The notes: generated from the sequence alone by a model not told the origin. A DNA stretch of 64,000 nucleotides from Parapontixanthobacter sp963736595 (GCA_963736595.1 CAVTPG010000002.1:542349-606348), one strand, 5' to 3'; counted from the stretch's first letter, positions 16,905-26,777 are shown. Translations and numbers: made by a program.

Positions 16905-17879
16905 ATGAACGCGCCCTTTCCATCGACCGAACGCCCGTCGACCAAGCCCAGCCTCACTTTGCTGATCGCCGCCCCGCGCGGCTTTTGCGCCGGAGTGGAC
17001 CGCGCCATCGAGATCGTCGAGCGCGCGCTCGATAAATATGGCGCGCCCGTCTATGTGCGGCACGAAATCGTGCATAACAAATATGTTGTCGATGGGTTGC
17101 GCACGAAAGGCGCGATTTTTGTCGAGGAACTGGACGAAGTGCCAGACGATGCGCCGGTTGTTTTCAGCGCGCATGGCGTTCCCAAGGAAGTCCCGGCAGA
17201 AGCGGAACGGCGCAAGCTCATTTATGTCGATGCAACCTGCCCGCTGGTCAGCAAAGTCCACCGTCAGGCCGAACGGCAGATCGAGCGCGACCGCCACATC
17301 ATCTTCATCGGCCATGAAGGCCATCCCGAAGTCATCGGCACGATGGGTCAGGTCGAAGACGGCCAGATGACATTGGTCGAAGATGTGGATGATGTCGCCA
17401 AGCTCGATTTTCCTGCGGGTGCTAAGCTTGCCTTCCTGACGCAAACGACCCTGTCGGTCGATGATACAGCGGATGTGATTCTTGCCCTGAAAGCGCGCTA
17501 TCCCGACATCGTCGGCCCCAAAGCGGACGATATTTGCTATGCCACGTCCAACCGTCAGGCGGCGGTCAAACAGATTGCTCCGGCAAGCGATCTGGTGCTG
17601 GTGATCGGCTCGCCCAATTCCTCGAATTCGCTGCGGCTGGTCGAAGTCGCCAAACGCTGCGGCACCGATTCCAAACTGATCCTGCGCGCCGACGATATCG
17701 ATCCGGCATGGCTGGAAGGGATCGGCACAGTCGGCCTGACGGCTGGCGCATCGGCACCCGAAGAACTGGTGCGCGAAGTGGTCGAGAAATTGCGCGAATG
17801 GCGCGATGTTCAAGAACAGACATTGGCCAGCGCGGTCGAAAATATGGTGTTCAAGCTACCGCGCCAATTAACCGAATAA
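16905..17879 (+). CDS. ispH: 4-hydroxy-3-methylbut-2-enyl diphosphate reductase (IspH/LytB)
   Basis: A 324-residue enzyme with the three iron-sulfur cysteines of IspH: C28 in PRGFCAGVDRAIE, C112 in VDATCPLVSKVH and C211 in DDICYATSNRQ. HEGHPEVIGTMGQ and GSPNSSNSLRLVEVA are further family motifs. It performs the last step of the non-mevalonate isoprenoid pathway, giving IPP and DMAPP. It is first in a same-strand run with thrB and rnhA. Confidence 0.97.
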   Translation: MNAPFPSTERPSTKPSLTLLIAAPRGFCAGVDRAIEIVERALDKYGAPVYVRHEIVHNKYVVDGLRTKGAIFVEELDEVPDDAPVVFSAHGVPKEVPAEAERRKLIYVDATCPLVSKVHRQAERQIERDRHIIFIGHEGHPEVIGTMGQVEDGQMTLVEDVDDVAKLDFPAGAKLAFLTQTTLSVDDTADVILALKARYPDIVGPKADDICYATSNRQAAVKQIAPASDLVLVIGSPNSSNSLRLVEVAKRCGTDSKLILRADDIDPAWLEGIGTVGLTAGASAPEELVREVVEKLREWRDVQEQTLASAVENMVFKLPRQLTE

Positions 17880-17903
17880 GTAACGCGGGTCCGGCTGGCT
17901 GAC

Positions 17904-18902
17904 ATGGCAGTTTACACCACGCTCGGCACGAATGCCCTGTCAGGTCTTTTGGCGCATTACGATGTCGGATCGCTGGTATCGGCCAAGGGCATTGCGGAGG
18001 GCGTTTCCAACAGCAATTGGATGATCGAGACGACCGGGCGCGTGACCGCATCGGGCACGACTGACGCGCGGCAGTTTATCCTCACCATGTATGAGCGGCG
18101 GATCGATATCGCCGATCTGCCATATTTCCTTGGCTTGCTCGACCACCTCGCAGCGCATGATTGCCCGGTCCCGCGCACGATCCACGATAAAAGCGGCGCA
18201 AGCCACCGGATGATCGACGGAAAAGCGGTCGCGTTGATTGAGTATTTGCCCGGCACGTCGCCCGATCAGCCTTCGGCGAGCCAGGCCCGTGCAGTCGGCG
18301 AAGCCTTGGCTACGATCCATGTGGCGGGGCAATCGTTCGAAGCGCAGCGGGCAAATGCGCTGGGTCCAGCGGAATGGGTTGGAACGCTGGAGCAATGCGG
18401 TGCGGATGCCTTAGCGCGAATCGATGCGGCGTTGCCTGATATGCTGGATCACGCGCGCGCGTTGCAGCAAAATTGGCCGACGGGTTTGCCGCAATCGGTG
18501 ATCCATTCGGATCTTTTTCCCGACAATGTCCTGATGCTGAGTGACACGGTGAGCGGCCTCATCGACTTCTATTTCGCCTGCAATGACATGATGGCTTACG
18601 ATCTGGCCGTGACCCACGCGGCATGGTGTTTCAATGCCAGCGGCAAGCAATTCGATGGTGATCTTGGGCAAGCCCTGCTGGACGGATATTGCTCTGTGCG
18701 CCCCTTGGACACCGCCGAGTGGCAAGCCATGCCCGTGCTGGCGCAAGGGGCGTGTATGCGCTTTATTGCCTCGCGCGCGATCGACTGGCTGGAAACGCCC
18801 GAAGATGCGCTGGTGACGCGCAAAAACCCGGTCGATTTCGTGAAGCGGATGGCTTTTTACGCCGAAGCGCAACATTCCCTCTTCACCCCGCAGGCGGCTT
18901 GA
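17904..18902 (+). CDS. thrB: Homoserine kinase (ThrB, aminoglycoside phosphotransferase fold)
   Basis: A 332-residue protein of the APH-fold homoserine kinase group common in alphaproteobacteria. It starts MAVYTTLGTNALSGLLAHYDVG and continues with GIAEGVSNSNWMIET. The kinase loop VIHSDLFPDNVL and metal site GLIDFYFACNDMMAYDLAV are intact. It phosphorylates homoserine in threonine synthesis. It lies 24 bases after ispH and 15 before rnhA, a common order in this group. Confidence 0.93.
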   Translation: MAVYTTLGTNALSGLLAHYDVGSLVSAKGIAEGVSNSNWMIETTGRVTASGTTDARQFILTMYERRIDIADLPYFLGLLDHLAAHDCPVPRTIHDKSGASHRMIDGKAVALIEYLPGTSPDQPSASQARAVGEALATIHVAGQSFEAQRANALGPAEWVGTLEQCGADALARIDAALPDMLDHARALQQNWPTGLPQSVIHSDLFPDNVLMLSDTVSGLIDFYFACNDMMAYDLAVTHAAWCFNASGKQFDGDLGQALLDGYCSVRPLDTAEWQAMPVLAQGACMRFIASRAIDWLETPEDALVTRKNPVDFVKRMAFYAEAQHSLFTPQAA

Positions 18903-18917
18903 GGCAGGGCGGGCACT

Positions 18918-19352
18918 ATGAAAACTGTCGAGATTTATACCGATGGCGCGTGCAAGGGCAATCCGGGTCCGGGTGGCTGGGGCGCGGTGCTGAGAATGGG
19001 CGTACATGAGAAGGAATTGTCCGGCTCCGACCCCGAAACGACAAACAACCGCATGGAAATGACGGCGGCGATCCGCGCGTTGGAAGCCCTGATCGAACCA
19101 TGCGAAGTCGATCTTTATTCCGACAGCAAATATGTGCTCGACGGCATGACCAAATGGGTTGCAGGCTGGCAAAAGCGCGGCTGGATCAATGCCAGCAAAA
19201 AGCCCGTGCGCAATGCCGATTTATGGCATGAGCTGATCGCCGCTTCGGAGCATCATGATATGCGCTGGCACTGGGTCAAAGGGCATTCAGGCCATGTCGA
19301 AAACGATCGCGCCGACAAGTTGGCCAGCGATGCAGCCTCTGCGATTATGTGA
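18918..19352 (+). CDS. rnhA: Ribonuclease HI
   Basis: A 144-residue nuclease with the full catalytic set: D9 in IYTDGACKGNPGPGGWG, E47 in NNRMEMTA, D69 in LYSDSKYV and D133 in ENDRADKLA. It cleaves RNA in RNA-DNA hybrids. Its last 8 bases overlap the end of the convergent oxidoreductase gene. Confidence 0.96.
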   Translation: MKTVEIYTDGACKGNPGPGGWGAVLRMGVHEKELSGSDPETTNNRMEMTAAIRALEALIEPCEVDLYSDSKYVLDGMTKWVAGWQKRGWINASKKPVRNADLWHELIAASEHHDMRWHWVKGHSGHVENDRADKLASDAASAIM

Positions 19353-20457
19353 TTGGCTGCGCGAAACGGCCTGCGGCATATAAGGCCGGGTCGATGCTCG
19401 CAAAATTTGCGCTTGGTGCGCGGCGCAGGATCATTGCAGCGGCGATATGTGCGGCGGCGGGTGCGGTCTGAATGCCGAAACCGCCCTGCCCTGCAAACCA
19501 GTGAAATCCTGATACGCGCGGATCGGGACCGAATACCGGAAGCCGGTCAGGCGCGAAACTTCTCAGGCCTGCCCAGCGGCGCTCGACCGCTTCCACTTGC
19601 CAATCGACGACTGCGCGCAATTGTTCGATGGCCTCGGCCACGGCCAGCTCTTCGGGCGCGGCATCGCACGCATCGCTTGGCGTTTCATCGTGCGGACTGA
19701 GCCACAACCGCCCCGATTCGGGCTTGAAGTAGAACGCGCCATTGATGTCGAGCACCAGCGGCATAGTGGCTGGCGGCGCAGGATCGACGCGTAATTGCGC
19801 CACGGTACGCCGCATCGGCACGATCCCGATGGGCGCTACACCAGCCATGCGCGCGAGATCGTCGGCCCATGCTCCGGCGGCATTGACGATCTGGCGGGCC
19901 TTTACGCTTGCGCCTTTGGCATCGCTTAGCGACCAGACACCCTGATTGCCGGTGATGTAAGCGACGCGAAAATTGGTGCGCAGCAACGCACCGCGCGCCT
20001 TCGCCAGCCGCAAATAATGCTCATGCACAGCAGCGACATCGATATCCGCGCAATCAGGCTGCCAGATGGCATCGCGCCATTCTTGGGCCAGCCCCGGCAC
20101 TTTTTGCGATAATGCAGAGCGAGCTATGCGCGTGAAACTCGTTTGTGTGCCGGCAAACCGATCCTCGAACGCATCGAGTGCATCGCTGTCACACTGCCGC
20201 CCGATATACAGCGCACCGCGTGGAGATAGAAAGCCATTGTCCCGCAGAAACGGCCCGGATGCCAGCGTCAGCGGCGCGATTTGCGGCCCGCCATAACATT
20301 CCTCCCAGAAAGCTGCGCTGCGCCCCGTCGCATGGTATCCCGGAAGCGCCTCGGCCTCCAGCATCACCACATCGGCTACGGCGGACAATTCCGCCGCGAT
20401 ACTGGCACCGGCGATCCCGGCTCCGACAATCGCGAAATCATAGACTTTGTCAGGCAT
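19345..20457 (-). CDS. FAD-dependent oxidoreductase (DAO family)
   Basis: A 370-residue flavoprotein with an N-terminal dinucleotide fold (FAIVGAGIAGASIAAELS, GxGxxG) and the DAO-family pattern VNAAGAWADDLARMAGV and WFAGQGGFGIQTAPA near the C-terminus. The family includes D-amino-acid, sarcosine and glycine oxidases. The substrate cannot be told here. It is 8 bases after the hydrolase gene on the same strand, suggesting co-transcription. Confidence 0.87.
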   Translation of the reverse strand: MPDKVYDFAIVGAGIAGASIAAELSAVADVVMLEAEALPGYHATGRSAAFWEECYGGPQIAPLTLASGPFLRDNGFLSPRGALYIGRQCDSDALDAFEDRFAGTQTSFTRIARSALSQKVPGLAQEWRDAIWQPDCADIDVAAVHEHYLRLAKARGALLRTNFRVAYITGNQGVWSLSDAKGASVKARQIVNAAGAWADDLARMAGVAPIGIVPMRRTVAQLRVDPAPPATMPLVLDINGAFYFKPESGRLWLSPHDETPSDACDAAPEELAVAEAIEQLRAVVDWQVEAVERRWAGLRSFAPDRLPVFGPDPRVSGFHWFAGQGGFGIQTAPAAAHIAAAMILRRAPSANFASIDPALYAAGRFAQPIT

Positions 20458-20465
20458 TGCCAGTG

Positions 20466-21440
20466 TCAGCCGCGTGGCGCGTGTTTGTCCAGAAACGTTG
20501 CAATTCCGCGCATTGCCGGATCACGCACCGCGTCCACTTCGCGCAAAATCTCGTGATGCGCTTCGCTGCCAAATTCGAGCATTTCCGCATTCGGCAAGCG
20601 CTTCATCGCTTCCTCGATAGCCGACATCGCCACCAGCTTGTCATTGCTGGTCGCCACAACATAGGTCGGCGTTGTGACGCTTTCGAGCGCGTTTGGCGCA
20701 AACATTCCCCGCATCGAGGCATAGCTGCGCTCGACCCAATGCCAGCTGCCCGGACCCATCACCAATTCCGGGCGATGCTCGCGCCACCACAATTCGTCAT
20801 CGTAGCGCGCATCATCATGGGTCAGCAAAGACTTGCGCGAATCCGGCATAACACCGGGCTTTTCGCTCCATTTCCATGCTTGCCGTGTGGGATCACCCAT
20901 GCGTTTCACCAGCCGCGACAGACCGTGCATCGCGCCAATCGGCAGGACCGTGCCGGTAAAGCCCAGCATCGGCGCGGACAGCACCAGCGCATCAGGATCG
21001 ACCGCTTTCTCAGCGACCCCGCGCAAGACCAGATGCCCGCCCATCGAATGCCCGATCAGGACGTGCGGTGCCGGCCGCGTTGCTTTCCAAGTCTTCCACA
21101 AGGCGGACAAATCCGCGATCCATGTGGCAAAATCGTCGATATGGCCGGTGACATCATCGCCGCCCAAGCGACCGGAGCCTGCTTGCCCGCGCCAGTCTGC
21201 GGCGCTCACGCACCAGCCAGCACGATGCCATTCCTCCAGCGATTCCAGATATTTTTCGTAATTGTCGCCCCGACCCGGCATGAACAGGATCGATCCGCGC
21301 GCATTATCCGCGCTCTCGCACGTCCAGTCGATCCGGCGAATGGCATGGCCATCGGGTGCATTCCAGATGCTCTCGCGCGCATGCCCAGGAATAGCCCGCC
21401 GGTCGATCTGCGCGCCTTTATCATTCTTTTTCAAGGACAT
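20466..21440 (-). CDS. Alpha/beta hydrolase (monoacylglycerol lipase / lysophospholipase type)
   Basis: A 324-residue hydrolase with the nucleophile elbow IGHSMGGHL, an N-terminal GxxRGSILFMPGRGDNYEKY oxyanion region, and a late acid-histidine pair (EFGSEAHHEILRE). This is the serine aminopeptidase S33 / lysophospholipase L2-like group. The ATG at 21440 is preferred; the frame is open to an ATG at 21545, but that would overlap the divergent cpaA start. The substrate is probably an acyl ester. Confidence 0.86.
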   Translation of the reverse strand: MSLKKNDKGAQIDRRAIPGHARESIWNAPDGHAIRRIDWTCESADNARGSILFMPGRGDNYEKYLESLEEWHRAGWCVSAADWRGQAGSGRLGGDDVTGHIDDFATWIADLSALWKTWKATRPAPHVLIGHSMGGHLVLRGVAEKAVDPDALVLSAPMLGFTGTVLPIGAMHGLSRLVKRMGDPTRQAWKWSEKPGVMPDSRKSLLTHDDARYDDELWWREHRPELVMGPGSWHWVERSYASMRGMFAPNALESVTTPTYVVATSNDKLVAMSAIEEAMKRLPNAEMLEFGSEAHHEILREVDAVRDPAMRGIATFLDKHAPRG

Positions 21441-21543
21441 TGCGGAAGTTTCAGGCTGCTTGGTCAAAACGTCTCGCTGATGGTTACTATTTGGTAAGCC
21501 TTTACCCTTAACAAAGTCCCTGACAGGTAAATCGGGGAACATC

Positions 21544-22032
21544 ATGCCGGACGGCTTTTTTCACTACGCATTGATCGCGTATTTGGCAATTGCGCTTCTT
21601 ATCGCTGCCATTACCGACATTCGCAGCCGCAAAATCGAGAACCGTCTGGTGGTGGCTATCGCTGTCGCAGCGCCGCTATTCTGGTGGGCCAGTGGCCTTA
21701 CCCTATGGCCCGGCGTCGCCATGCAAATCGGTTTCGCGCTGGTCGTGTTCGCCGTTCTTTATGCCATCTGGAGCTTCGGCTTGATCGGTGGCGGCGATAT
21801 CAAGCTGCTGGCCGCCATTGCGCTGTGGGCCGCGCCTGTGCCTTTCCTGCAAATGCTGATGGTCATGGCGCTGGCAGGCGGGGTGTTAAGCATTCTGTTC
21901 GCCATCATTCATTTCAAGCGCAAGCGCACCGACCGCATTCAGGTTCCTTACGGCGTTGCCATCGCCATTGGCGGGCTGTGGATGGTGTCCACACGGATGT
22001 TTGCCGACGTTCAGACAGCCGGAGCTGTGTGA
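21544..22032 (+). CDS. cpaA: Prepilin peptidase CpaA (A24 family)
   Basis: A 162-residue, all-helical membrane protease with both catalytic aspartates of family A24: D25 in AAITDIRSRKIEN and D85 in GLIGGGDIKLLA. CpaA/TadV cleaves the leader of Flp-type prepilins. It is the first gene of the cpa/tad block and diverges from the hydrolase gene across about 100 bases. Confidence 0.93.
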   Translation: MPDGFFHYALIAYLAIALLIAAITDIRSRKIENRLVVAIAVAAPLFWWASGLTLWPGVAMQIGFALVVFAVLYAIWSFGLIGGGDIKLLAAIALWAAPVPFLQMLMVMALAGGVLSILFAIIHFKRKRTDRIQVPYGVAIAIGGLWMVSTRMFADVQTAGAV

Positions 22033-22127
22033 GGGAAACGTGATCTTAACCAATCGGGATGTAGTCCCGGAAACCATAATTGCCCGCGACAGGATTACCG
22101 GGCCGACACGAGGGGGCTTATTGAGCC

Positions 22128-23114
22128 ATGGATAAGAAAAAACTGGTACTGCTGATTGGTGCGTCGATCGTTGCGATCGGTAGTGCAATGTTCGCTCGTA
22201 GCTTGTTCGGTGACGCCAGCGCGCCGCAAGCCCAGGCTGCTGTTGTGGCACACGAAGGACCGCGCGTCCTTGTTGCACAGCGCGCTCTGGCAACCGGCAC
22301 GATCATTACTGCCGACGCGATGCAATTCCAGAACTGGCCCGAAGAGCTGGTACAGGAAGCCTACTTCATCGACGGCGAAAGCGACATGAACGCGCTGCTT
22401 GGCACGGTCGTCCGTTATCCCGTCACTGCCGGAGAGCCGGTTACGCAAGGCTCGCTTGTAAAGCCCGGTGATCGCGGTTTTCTGGCAGCAGCCCTGTCAC
22501 CCGGTATGCGCGCCGTCACTATTCCGGTGTCCGCCAAAACCGCCGTGGCTGGCTTTATCTTTCCGGGCGACCGCATCGATCTGATGCTGACCCAGACAGT
22601 CAATAATGAGGAAGGCGTGAGCCTGAAAGCCTCGGAAACAATTATGCGCAATCTGCGTGTGCTTGCGACCGACCAGAAGACCACGCAACAAACAGTCGAG
22701 GGCAATACGGTCGTCAAAACCTTCCGTAACGTCACCATCGAAGTGACGCCGAAGATCGCCGAAAAGGTTGCCGTCGCACAAACGCTGGGCACGCTCAGCC
22801 TCTCGCTGCGCGCCATTGCCGACAGCAATGCCGAACTTGAGCAGGCTCTGGCCACCGGCAAGGTCGTCATTCCCGACGATGCCACACCGGATGAGGAAGA
22901 GCGCCTCCTGCGCGAAGCCGCCAATCGTCCAATCGATGGCAAAACCACCTATTCCACCGGCGCCGATGTTTCGCGCTTTCAATCGAACCGTCCGCGCCGC
23001 GCCGCAGCGCCGGTAGCTGTCGCACCGGTTGGCGTCGCTGTAGTCCAGCCGGTCGGTCCGGTCGTCCGCGTCACGCGCGGAAAGACCACCAGCGCAGAAC
23101 CGATCGGTAAGTAA
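22128..23114 (+). CDS. cpaB: Flp pilus assembly protein CpaB (RcpC)
   Basis: A 328-residue protein with an N-terminal membrane anchor (KKKLVLLIGASIVAIGSAMF), an SAF domain (about 40-110, LVAQRALATGTIITADAMQF) and the RcpC/CpaB domain with AVTIPVSAKTAVAGFIFPGDRIDLMLTQ. It is a periplasmic component of the Tad pilus machine. The Val/Pro-rich C-terminal tail is likely disordered. Just 2 bases separate it from the longest possible cpaC frame. Confidence 0.93.
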   Translation: MDKKKLVLLIGASIVAIGSAMFARSLFGDASAPQAQAAVVAHEGPRVLVAQRALATGTIITADAMQFQNWPEELVQEAYFIDGESDMNALLGTVVRYPVTAGEPVTQGSLVKPGDRGFLAAALSPGMRAVTIPVSAKTAVAGFIFPGDRIDLMLTQTVNNEEGVSLKASETIMRNLRVLATDQKTTQQTVEGNTVVKTFRNVTIEVTPKIAEKVAVAQTLGTLSLSLRAIADSNAELEQALATGKVVIPDDATPDEEERLLREAANRPIDGKTTYSTGADVSRFQSNRPRRAAAPVAVAPVGVAVVQPVGPVVRVTRGKTTSAEPIGK

Positions 23115-23176
23115 TCATGCACATCGCAAACAAAGTAAAAAACACACGCGATATCGCTATTTCGAGGGGCAAGACC

Positions 23177-24745
23177 ATGAAAACCCGCTTAACTGCAACG
23201 ATGCTGCTGGCCAGCGTAGCCATTGGATCGGTTGCCACGACACCGGCAGCTTTGGCCCAGTCGATCGTCGAACCATCACAAGATGTGGTGCTCTCGATCG
23301 GCAAGGGACAGCTGATCAACGTGCCCGGTTCCATGACCGATATCTTCATCGCGAATGACGCCGTGGCCGATGTGCAGGTCAAATCGCGCCGCCAGCTCTA
23401 TGTATTCGGCAAGGCGGGCGGTGAAACCACGCTTTATGCCAGCAACGCAGCCGGCGACATCATCTGGTCTGCCAATGTGCGGGTCGGCTCCAACATCGGC
23501 AGCATCGATCAGATGCTTGCCCTCGCCATGCCGCAAGCCAAGGTTTCGGTCGCCACAATGGGCACGAACACGGTGCTGCTAACGGGAACGGTTGCCGCTC
23601 CGGAAGATGCAGCCGAGGCCCAACGCCTGGTCGAAGCCTTCGTAGGCGAAGGCTCTAACGTCATCAGCCGACTGAAAATGGCCACGCCGCTACAAGTCAA
23701 TCTTCGCGTTAAGTTTGCGGAAGTCAGCCGCAGTCTGGTGCGTCAGATCGGTGGCAGCCTCAGCACGATCGACGGCAGCAGCGGTTTCCGGATCGGGGTC
23801 GGCAGCGGGCGCACTATCACGGACGGGTTTAACACCGGCGGACCATTGGCTGTCGCTAACGGTGCGGGCCAGGTTAATCGCGTACTTCCTGATGGAACAA
23901 TCGTTCCAGGGACAGCCGTTCCATCAATTGCCAATGGTGCAACGATCGCCGGTCTGACGCAGTTTCTGGGTCTGGACCTGTTAAGCGCATTCGACCTAGC
24001 GGAAAGAGATGGCCTGGTCACGACTTTGTCCGAGCCTAATCTGACTGCCCTGTCCGGCGAAACGGCAGATTTCCTTGCCGGTGGTGAATTTCCAATCCCG
24101 CAAAGTCAGGGCCTTGGCACGACTACAATCCTGTTCAAGACATTCGGTGTCAGTCTCGCCTATACACCGACTGTGCTGGCCAATGGCCGGATTTCGATCC
24201 GCGTGCGACCCGAAGTTTCCGAGCTTTCGACGCAGGGATCAGTCGTGGTGGAGGGTTTTACCATTCCTGCCCTGACTGTTCGTCGCGCCGAAACCACGGT
24301 GGAACTTGGCTCGGGTCAAAGCTTTATGATTGCCGGACTCATGTCCTCCAATGCGCAAAGCACGATCAACAAAGCGCCGGGTGCAGGCGATATTCCTATC
24401 TTGGGCAATCTGTTCCGCTCGACCGAGTTTCAACGCGGCGAAACGGAGCTGGTCATCATCGTGACGCCATATCTGGTCAAGCCGGTCGATGCCAACCGCA
24501 TCAAATTGCCGACCGATGGCTATCGCTCGCCCAATATCGTGCAACAGCAGATCATGTTCCGCGATCATGACGGGGTTAGCGGTGCAAGCCGTCCGGTTCC
24601 CACGGTCAAAGGTGCCGACGCGGCCAATCCGCAAGTCTCGCACAGCGGTAACACGCCAGCACAAGGTAACGACAAGCAAGGGCGCACAGAACGCCGCGCC
24701 GAGGCCGTCAAACCTGGCTTCAGCTTCAATTCGGAAGGGGAATAA
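23177..24745 (+). CDS. cpaC: Flp pilus secretin CpaC (RcpA)
   Basis: A 522-residue outer-membrane secretin. After a signal peptide (about 1-28, ending AALAQ) comes a pilus/BON-like N-terminal domain (KGQLINVPGSMTDIFIAND), then the secretin core with ERDGLVTTLSEPNLTALSGE and the signature GDIPILGNLFRSTEFQRGE. It forms the outer-membrane channel for the Tad pilus. The ATG at 23177 follows a GAGGGGC ribosome site and starts the signal peptide; the in-frame ATG at 23117 would add 20 polar residues. Confidence 0.94.
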   Translation: MKTRLTATMLLASVAIGSVATTPAALAQSIVEPSQDVVLSIGKGQLINVPGSMTDIFIANDAVADVQVKSRRQLYVFGKAGGETTLYASNAAGDIIWSANVRVGSNIGSIDQMLALAMPQAKVSVATMGTNTVLLTGTVAAPEDAAEAQRLVEAFVGEGSNVISRLKMATPLQVNLRVKFAEVSRSLVRQIGGSLSTIDGSSGFRIGVGSGRTITDGFNTGGPLAVANGAGQVNRVLPDGTIVPGTAVPSIANGATIAGLTQFLGLDLLSAFDLAERDGLVTTLSEPNLTALSGETADFLAGGEFPIPQSQGLGTTTILFKTFGVSLAYTPTVLANGRISIRVRPEVSELSTQGSVVVEGFTIPALTVRRAETTVELGSGQSFMIAGLMSSNAQSTINKAPGAGDIPILGNLFRSTEFQRGETELVIIVTPYLVKPVDANRIKLPTDGYRSPNIVQQQIMFRDHDGVSGASRPVPTVKGADAANPQVSHSGNTPAQGNDKQGRTERRAEAVKPGFSFNSEGE

Positions 24746-24748
24746 CTC

Positions 24749-25393
24749 ATGCGCCTTACACGAACACGCACATTTACCGGCGCTGTGGCGCTTGGGCTTG
24801 GCCTCTCGCTTGCAGCTTGCGGCGGAATGCCGACCGAACGCTCGCTTTACAGCACCAACCAACCCGTGGTCGAGCGCGAAAACGTGACCTTTGATGTCAG
24901 CACCGGATCGGGCGGCATGGATGTTTACGAGCAGCAACGGCTTGACGGCTGGTTCGATGCCATGGACCTGCGCTATGGCGACCGCGTCTCGATCGACGAT
25001 CCGATGGCCAACAGCGCCACGCGCGAGGCGATCGGGAAATTGGCGGCACGTCGCGGCATTCTGGTCAGCGATGGTTCGCCCATGACAACCGGCTTTGTCG
25101 AACCCGGACAAGCGCGCGTGGTGATTACCCGCTCGACCGCTTCGGTTCCCGATTGCCCGAACTGGTCGGCAAAAAGCTCGGCCAATTACAACAATGCCGC
25201 GCATCCCAATTATGGATGTGCCATCAATAGCAACTTTGCCGCGATGGTCGCCAATCCAGAGGATCTGATCAAAGGTCAGGAAGGCACCGGCGAGACGGTC
25301 GTGCTCAGCGCAACCAAGGCGATCGATACTTATCGCGAGAAAGCTCCGACCGGCACCGGTGGCTTGACGCAAAACTCTACAGGTGGGGAATGA
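24749..25393 (+). CDS. cpaD: Flp pilus assembly lipoprotein CpaD
   Basis: A 214-residue lipoprotein (lipobox LAAC, C24) with the CpaD pattern ARVVITRSTASVPDCPNWS and NNAAHPNYGCAINSNFAAMVANPEDLI. CpaD is an outer-membrane-associated part of the Tad/Cpa pilus, often called the pilotin. It is 3 bases after cpaC, and its stop overlaps the start of cpaE (ATGA). Confidence 0.93.
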   Translation: MRLTRTRTFTGAVALGLGLSLAACGGMPTERSLYSTNQPVVERENVTFDVSTGSGGMDVYEQQRLDGWFDAMDLRYGDRVSIDDPMANSATREAIGKLAARRGILVSDGSPMTTGFVEPGQARVVITRSTASVPDCPNWSAKSSANYNNAAHPNYGCAINSNFAAMVANPEDLIKGQEGTGETVVLSATKAIDTYREKAPTGTGGLTQNSTGGE

Positions 25394-26676
25394 GCATGAC
25401 GACACAGTGGAAACCTGGCCCGAATGGCGGTCGCGATCCGTTCGCAGCATTCATCTGCGACGAAACCGCTCTGGATACTCTGCGCCCCGTGGTCATCGAA
25501 CTCGGATGGCCGCCTGAAAAGTGCAACAAGGGCGGTCTGCGTAATGCGATCCAGTCCCTCTCGGTTTCGGCCAGCCCGAACATTCTGATGGTCGATCTGT
25601 CGGAAAGCGGCGATCCGCTGAACGACATCAATGCTCTGGCTGAAGTCTGCGAACCTGGCACGGTCGTCATCGCTATCGGGCAGGTCAACGACGTGCGCCT
25701 GTATCGCGATCTGGTCGCCAGCGGCATTCACGATTATTTGCTGAAGCCATTGTCCGCCGGACAATTGCGCGATGCGTTAAATCAGGCGCAAGCCGTGTTT
25801 GCAGCGCCCAAGGCGAATGATCCCGAAGCGGCCAAGCGCCACATTTCCACAGCCGTTATCGGCACGCGTGGAGGGGTCGGTGCGTCAACGCTGGCAACCT
25901 CGCTCAGCCATATTTTCAGCATGAAGCACAGCCTGCCGACCGCCTTGCTCGACCTCGACATCCATTTCGGCACAGGCGCATTGTCGCTTGATCTGGAACC
26001 GGGTCGCGGACTGACCGATGCGATCGACAATCCCAGCCGGATCGACGGGCTGTTTATCGAACGTGCGATGATCCGTGCGAACGACAATCTGTCGATCCTG
26101 TCGGCCGAAGCACCGATCAATTCACCTCTCATGACCGATGGCGCTGCCTTTTTGCAACTGGAAGAGGAATTCCGGCAAGCCTTCGAAATGACGGTCATCG
26201 ATCTGCCGCGCAATATGCTGATCAATTTCCCGCATCTGCTCAATGATGTGAATGTTGCGGTAATCGCCTGCGACATGACTTTGGCATCGGCGCGCGATAC
26301 GATCCGTATCCTGTCTTGGCTAAAGACGAACGCAGCACATGCTTTGCCAATCGTCGTGGCCAACAAGGTCTCCCCGGCATCCTCGGAAATTAACAAGGCC
26401 GATTTCGAAGCCTCGATCGAACGCAAAGTCGATTTCTCGATTCCGCTCGATCAGAAGGCTGCTGCCAATGCTGCCAAACTGGGGCAGACTTTCGCTCAAG
26501 CCAACAGCTCGAGCAAATCAAGCAGCGTGATGGACAAGCTCGCCGAGCAAATTCTGGGGTCGAGCGATGATGATGATGGCGAAGACGAGGTACGCGGCAA
26601 GAAATCCTTGCTTGGTACGTTCGACATCAAATCGCTGATGGCGAAAAAAGACAAGCCGGCAAAGACCAACGCCTGA
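25390..26676 (+). CDS. cpaE: Pilus assembly localisation ATPase CpaE (TadZ)
   Basis: A 428-residue protein with an N-terminal receiver-like domain (about 15-135, lacking an obvious phosphorylation loop) and a MinD/ParA-type ATPase domain with the deviant Walker A GTRGGVGAST (158-167). TadZ/CpaE places the pilus machine at the cell pole. The C-terminus is an acidic linker followed by SLLGTFDIKSLM. Normally cpaF comes next, but here a 101-base gap leads straight to tadB. Confidence 0.93.
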   Translation: MSMTTQWKPGPNGGRDPFAAFICDETALDTLRPVVIELGWPPEKCNKGGLRNAIQSLSVSASPNILMVDLSESGDPLNDINALAEVCEPGTVVIAIGQVNDVRLYRDLVASGIHDYLLKPLSAGQLRDALNQAQAVFAAPKANDPEAAKRHISTAVIGTRGGVGASTLATSLSHIFSMKHSLPTALLDLDIHFGTGALSLDLEPGRGLTDAIDNPSRIDGLFIERAMIRANDNLSILSAEAPINSPLMTDGAAFLQLEEEFRQAFEMTVIDLPRNMLINFPHLLNDVNVAVIACDMTLASARDTIRILSWLKTNAAHALPIVVANKVSPASSEINKADFEASIERKVDFSIPLDQKAAANAAKLGQTFAQANSSSKSSSVMDKLAEQILGSSDDDDGEDEVRGKKSLLGTFDIKSLMAKKDKPAKTNA

Positions 26677-26680
26677 CGGA

Positions 26681-26695
26681 CACGCGACAAGCAAG
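26681..26695. repeat. 15-base direct repeat, copy 1, before tadB
   Basis: CACGCGACAAGCAAG recurs with one mismatch (CACACGACAAGCAAG) at 28786-28800. The two copies flank the tadB-tadC pair exactly, the first in the gap where cpaF would be expected. Confidence 0.35.
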
Positions 26696-26777
26696 TCATC
26701 GACACAGGGTAAGAAAGACCATGTGTTTATGATTTGCCGCGCTTCCTGAGCACGAAAACAAACGAGTGGAGTAGAGT

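Noticed and set aside
16842..17813. A 320-codon open frame antisense to ispH
   Set aside because: ispH carries all three cluster cysteines; the antisense frame is a shadow.
20145..21497. A 450-codon open frame antisense to the oxidoreductase and hydrolase genes
   Set aside because: Both minus-strand genes have clear catalytic motifs; the plus-strand product is Arg/His/Pro-rich noise.
24239..25450. A 400-codon open frame antisense to cpaC and cpaD
   Set aside because: It mirrors strongly recognisable secretin and CpaD genes, shows no domain, and is explained by codon bias on the other strand.
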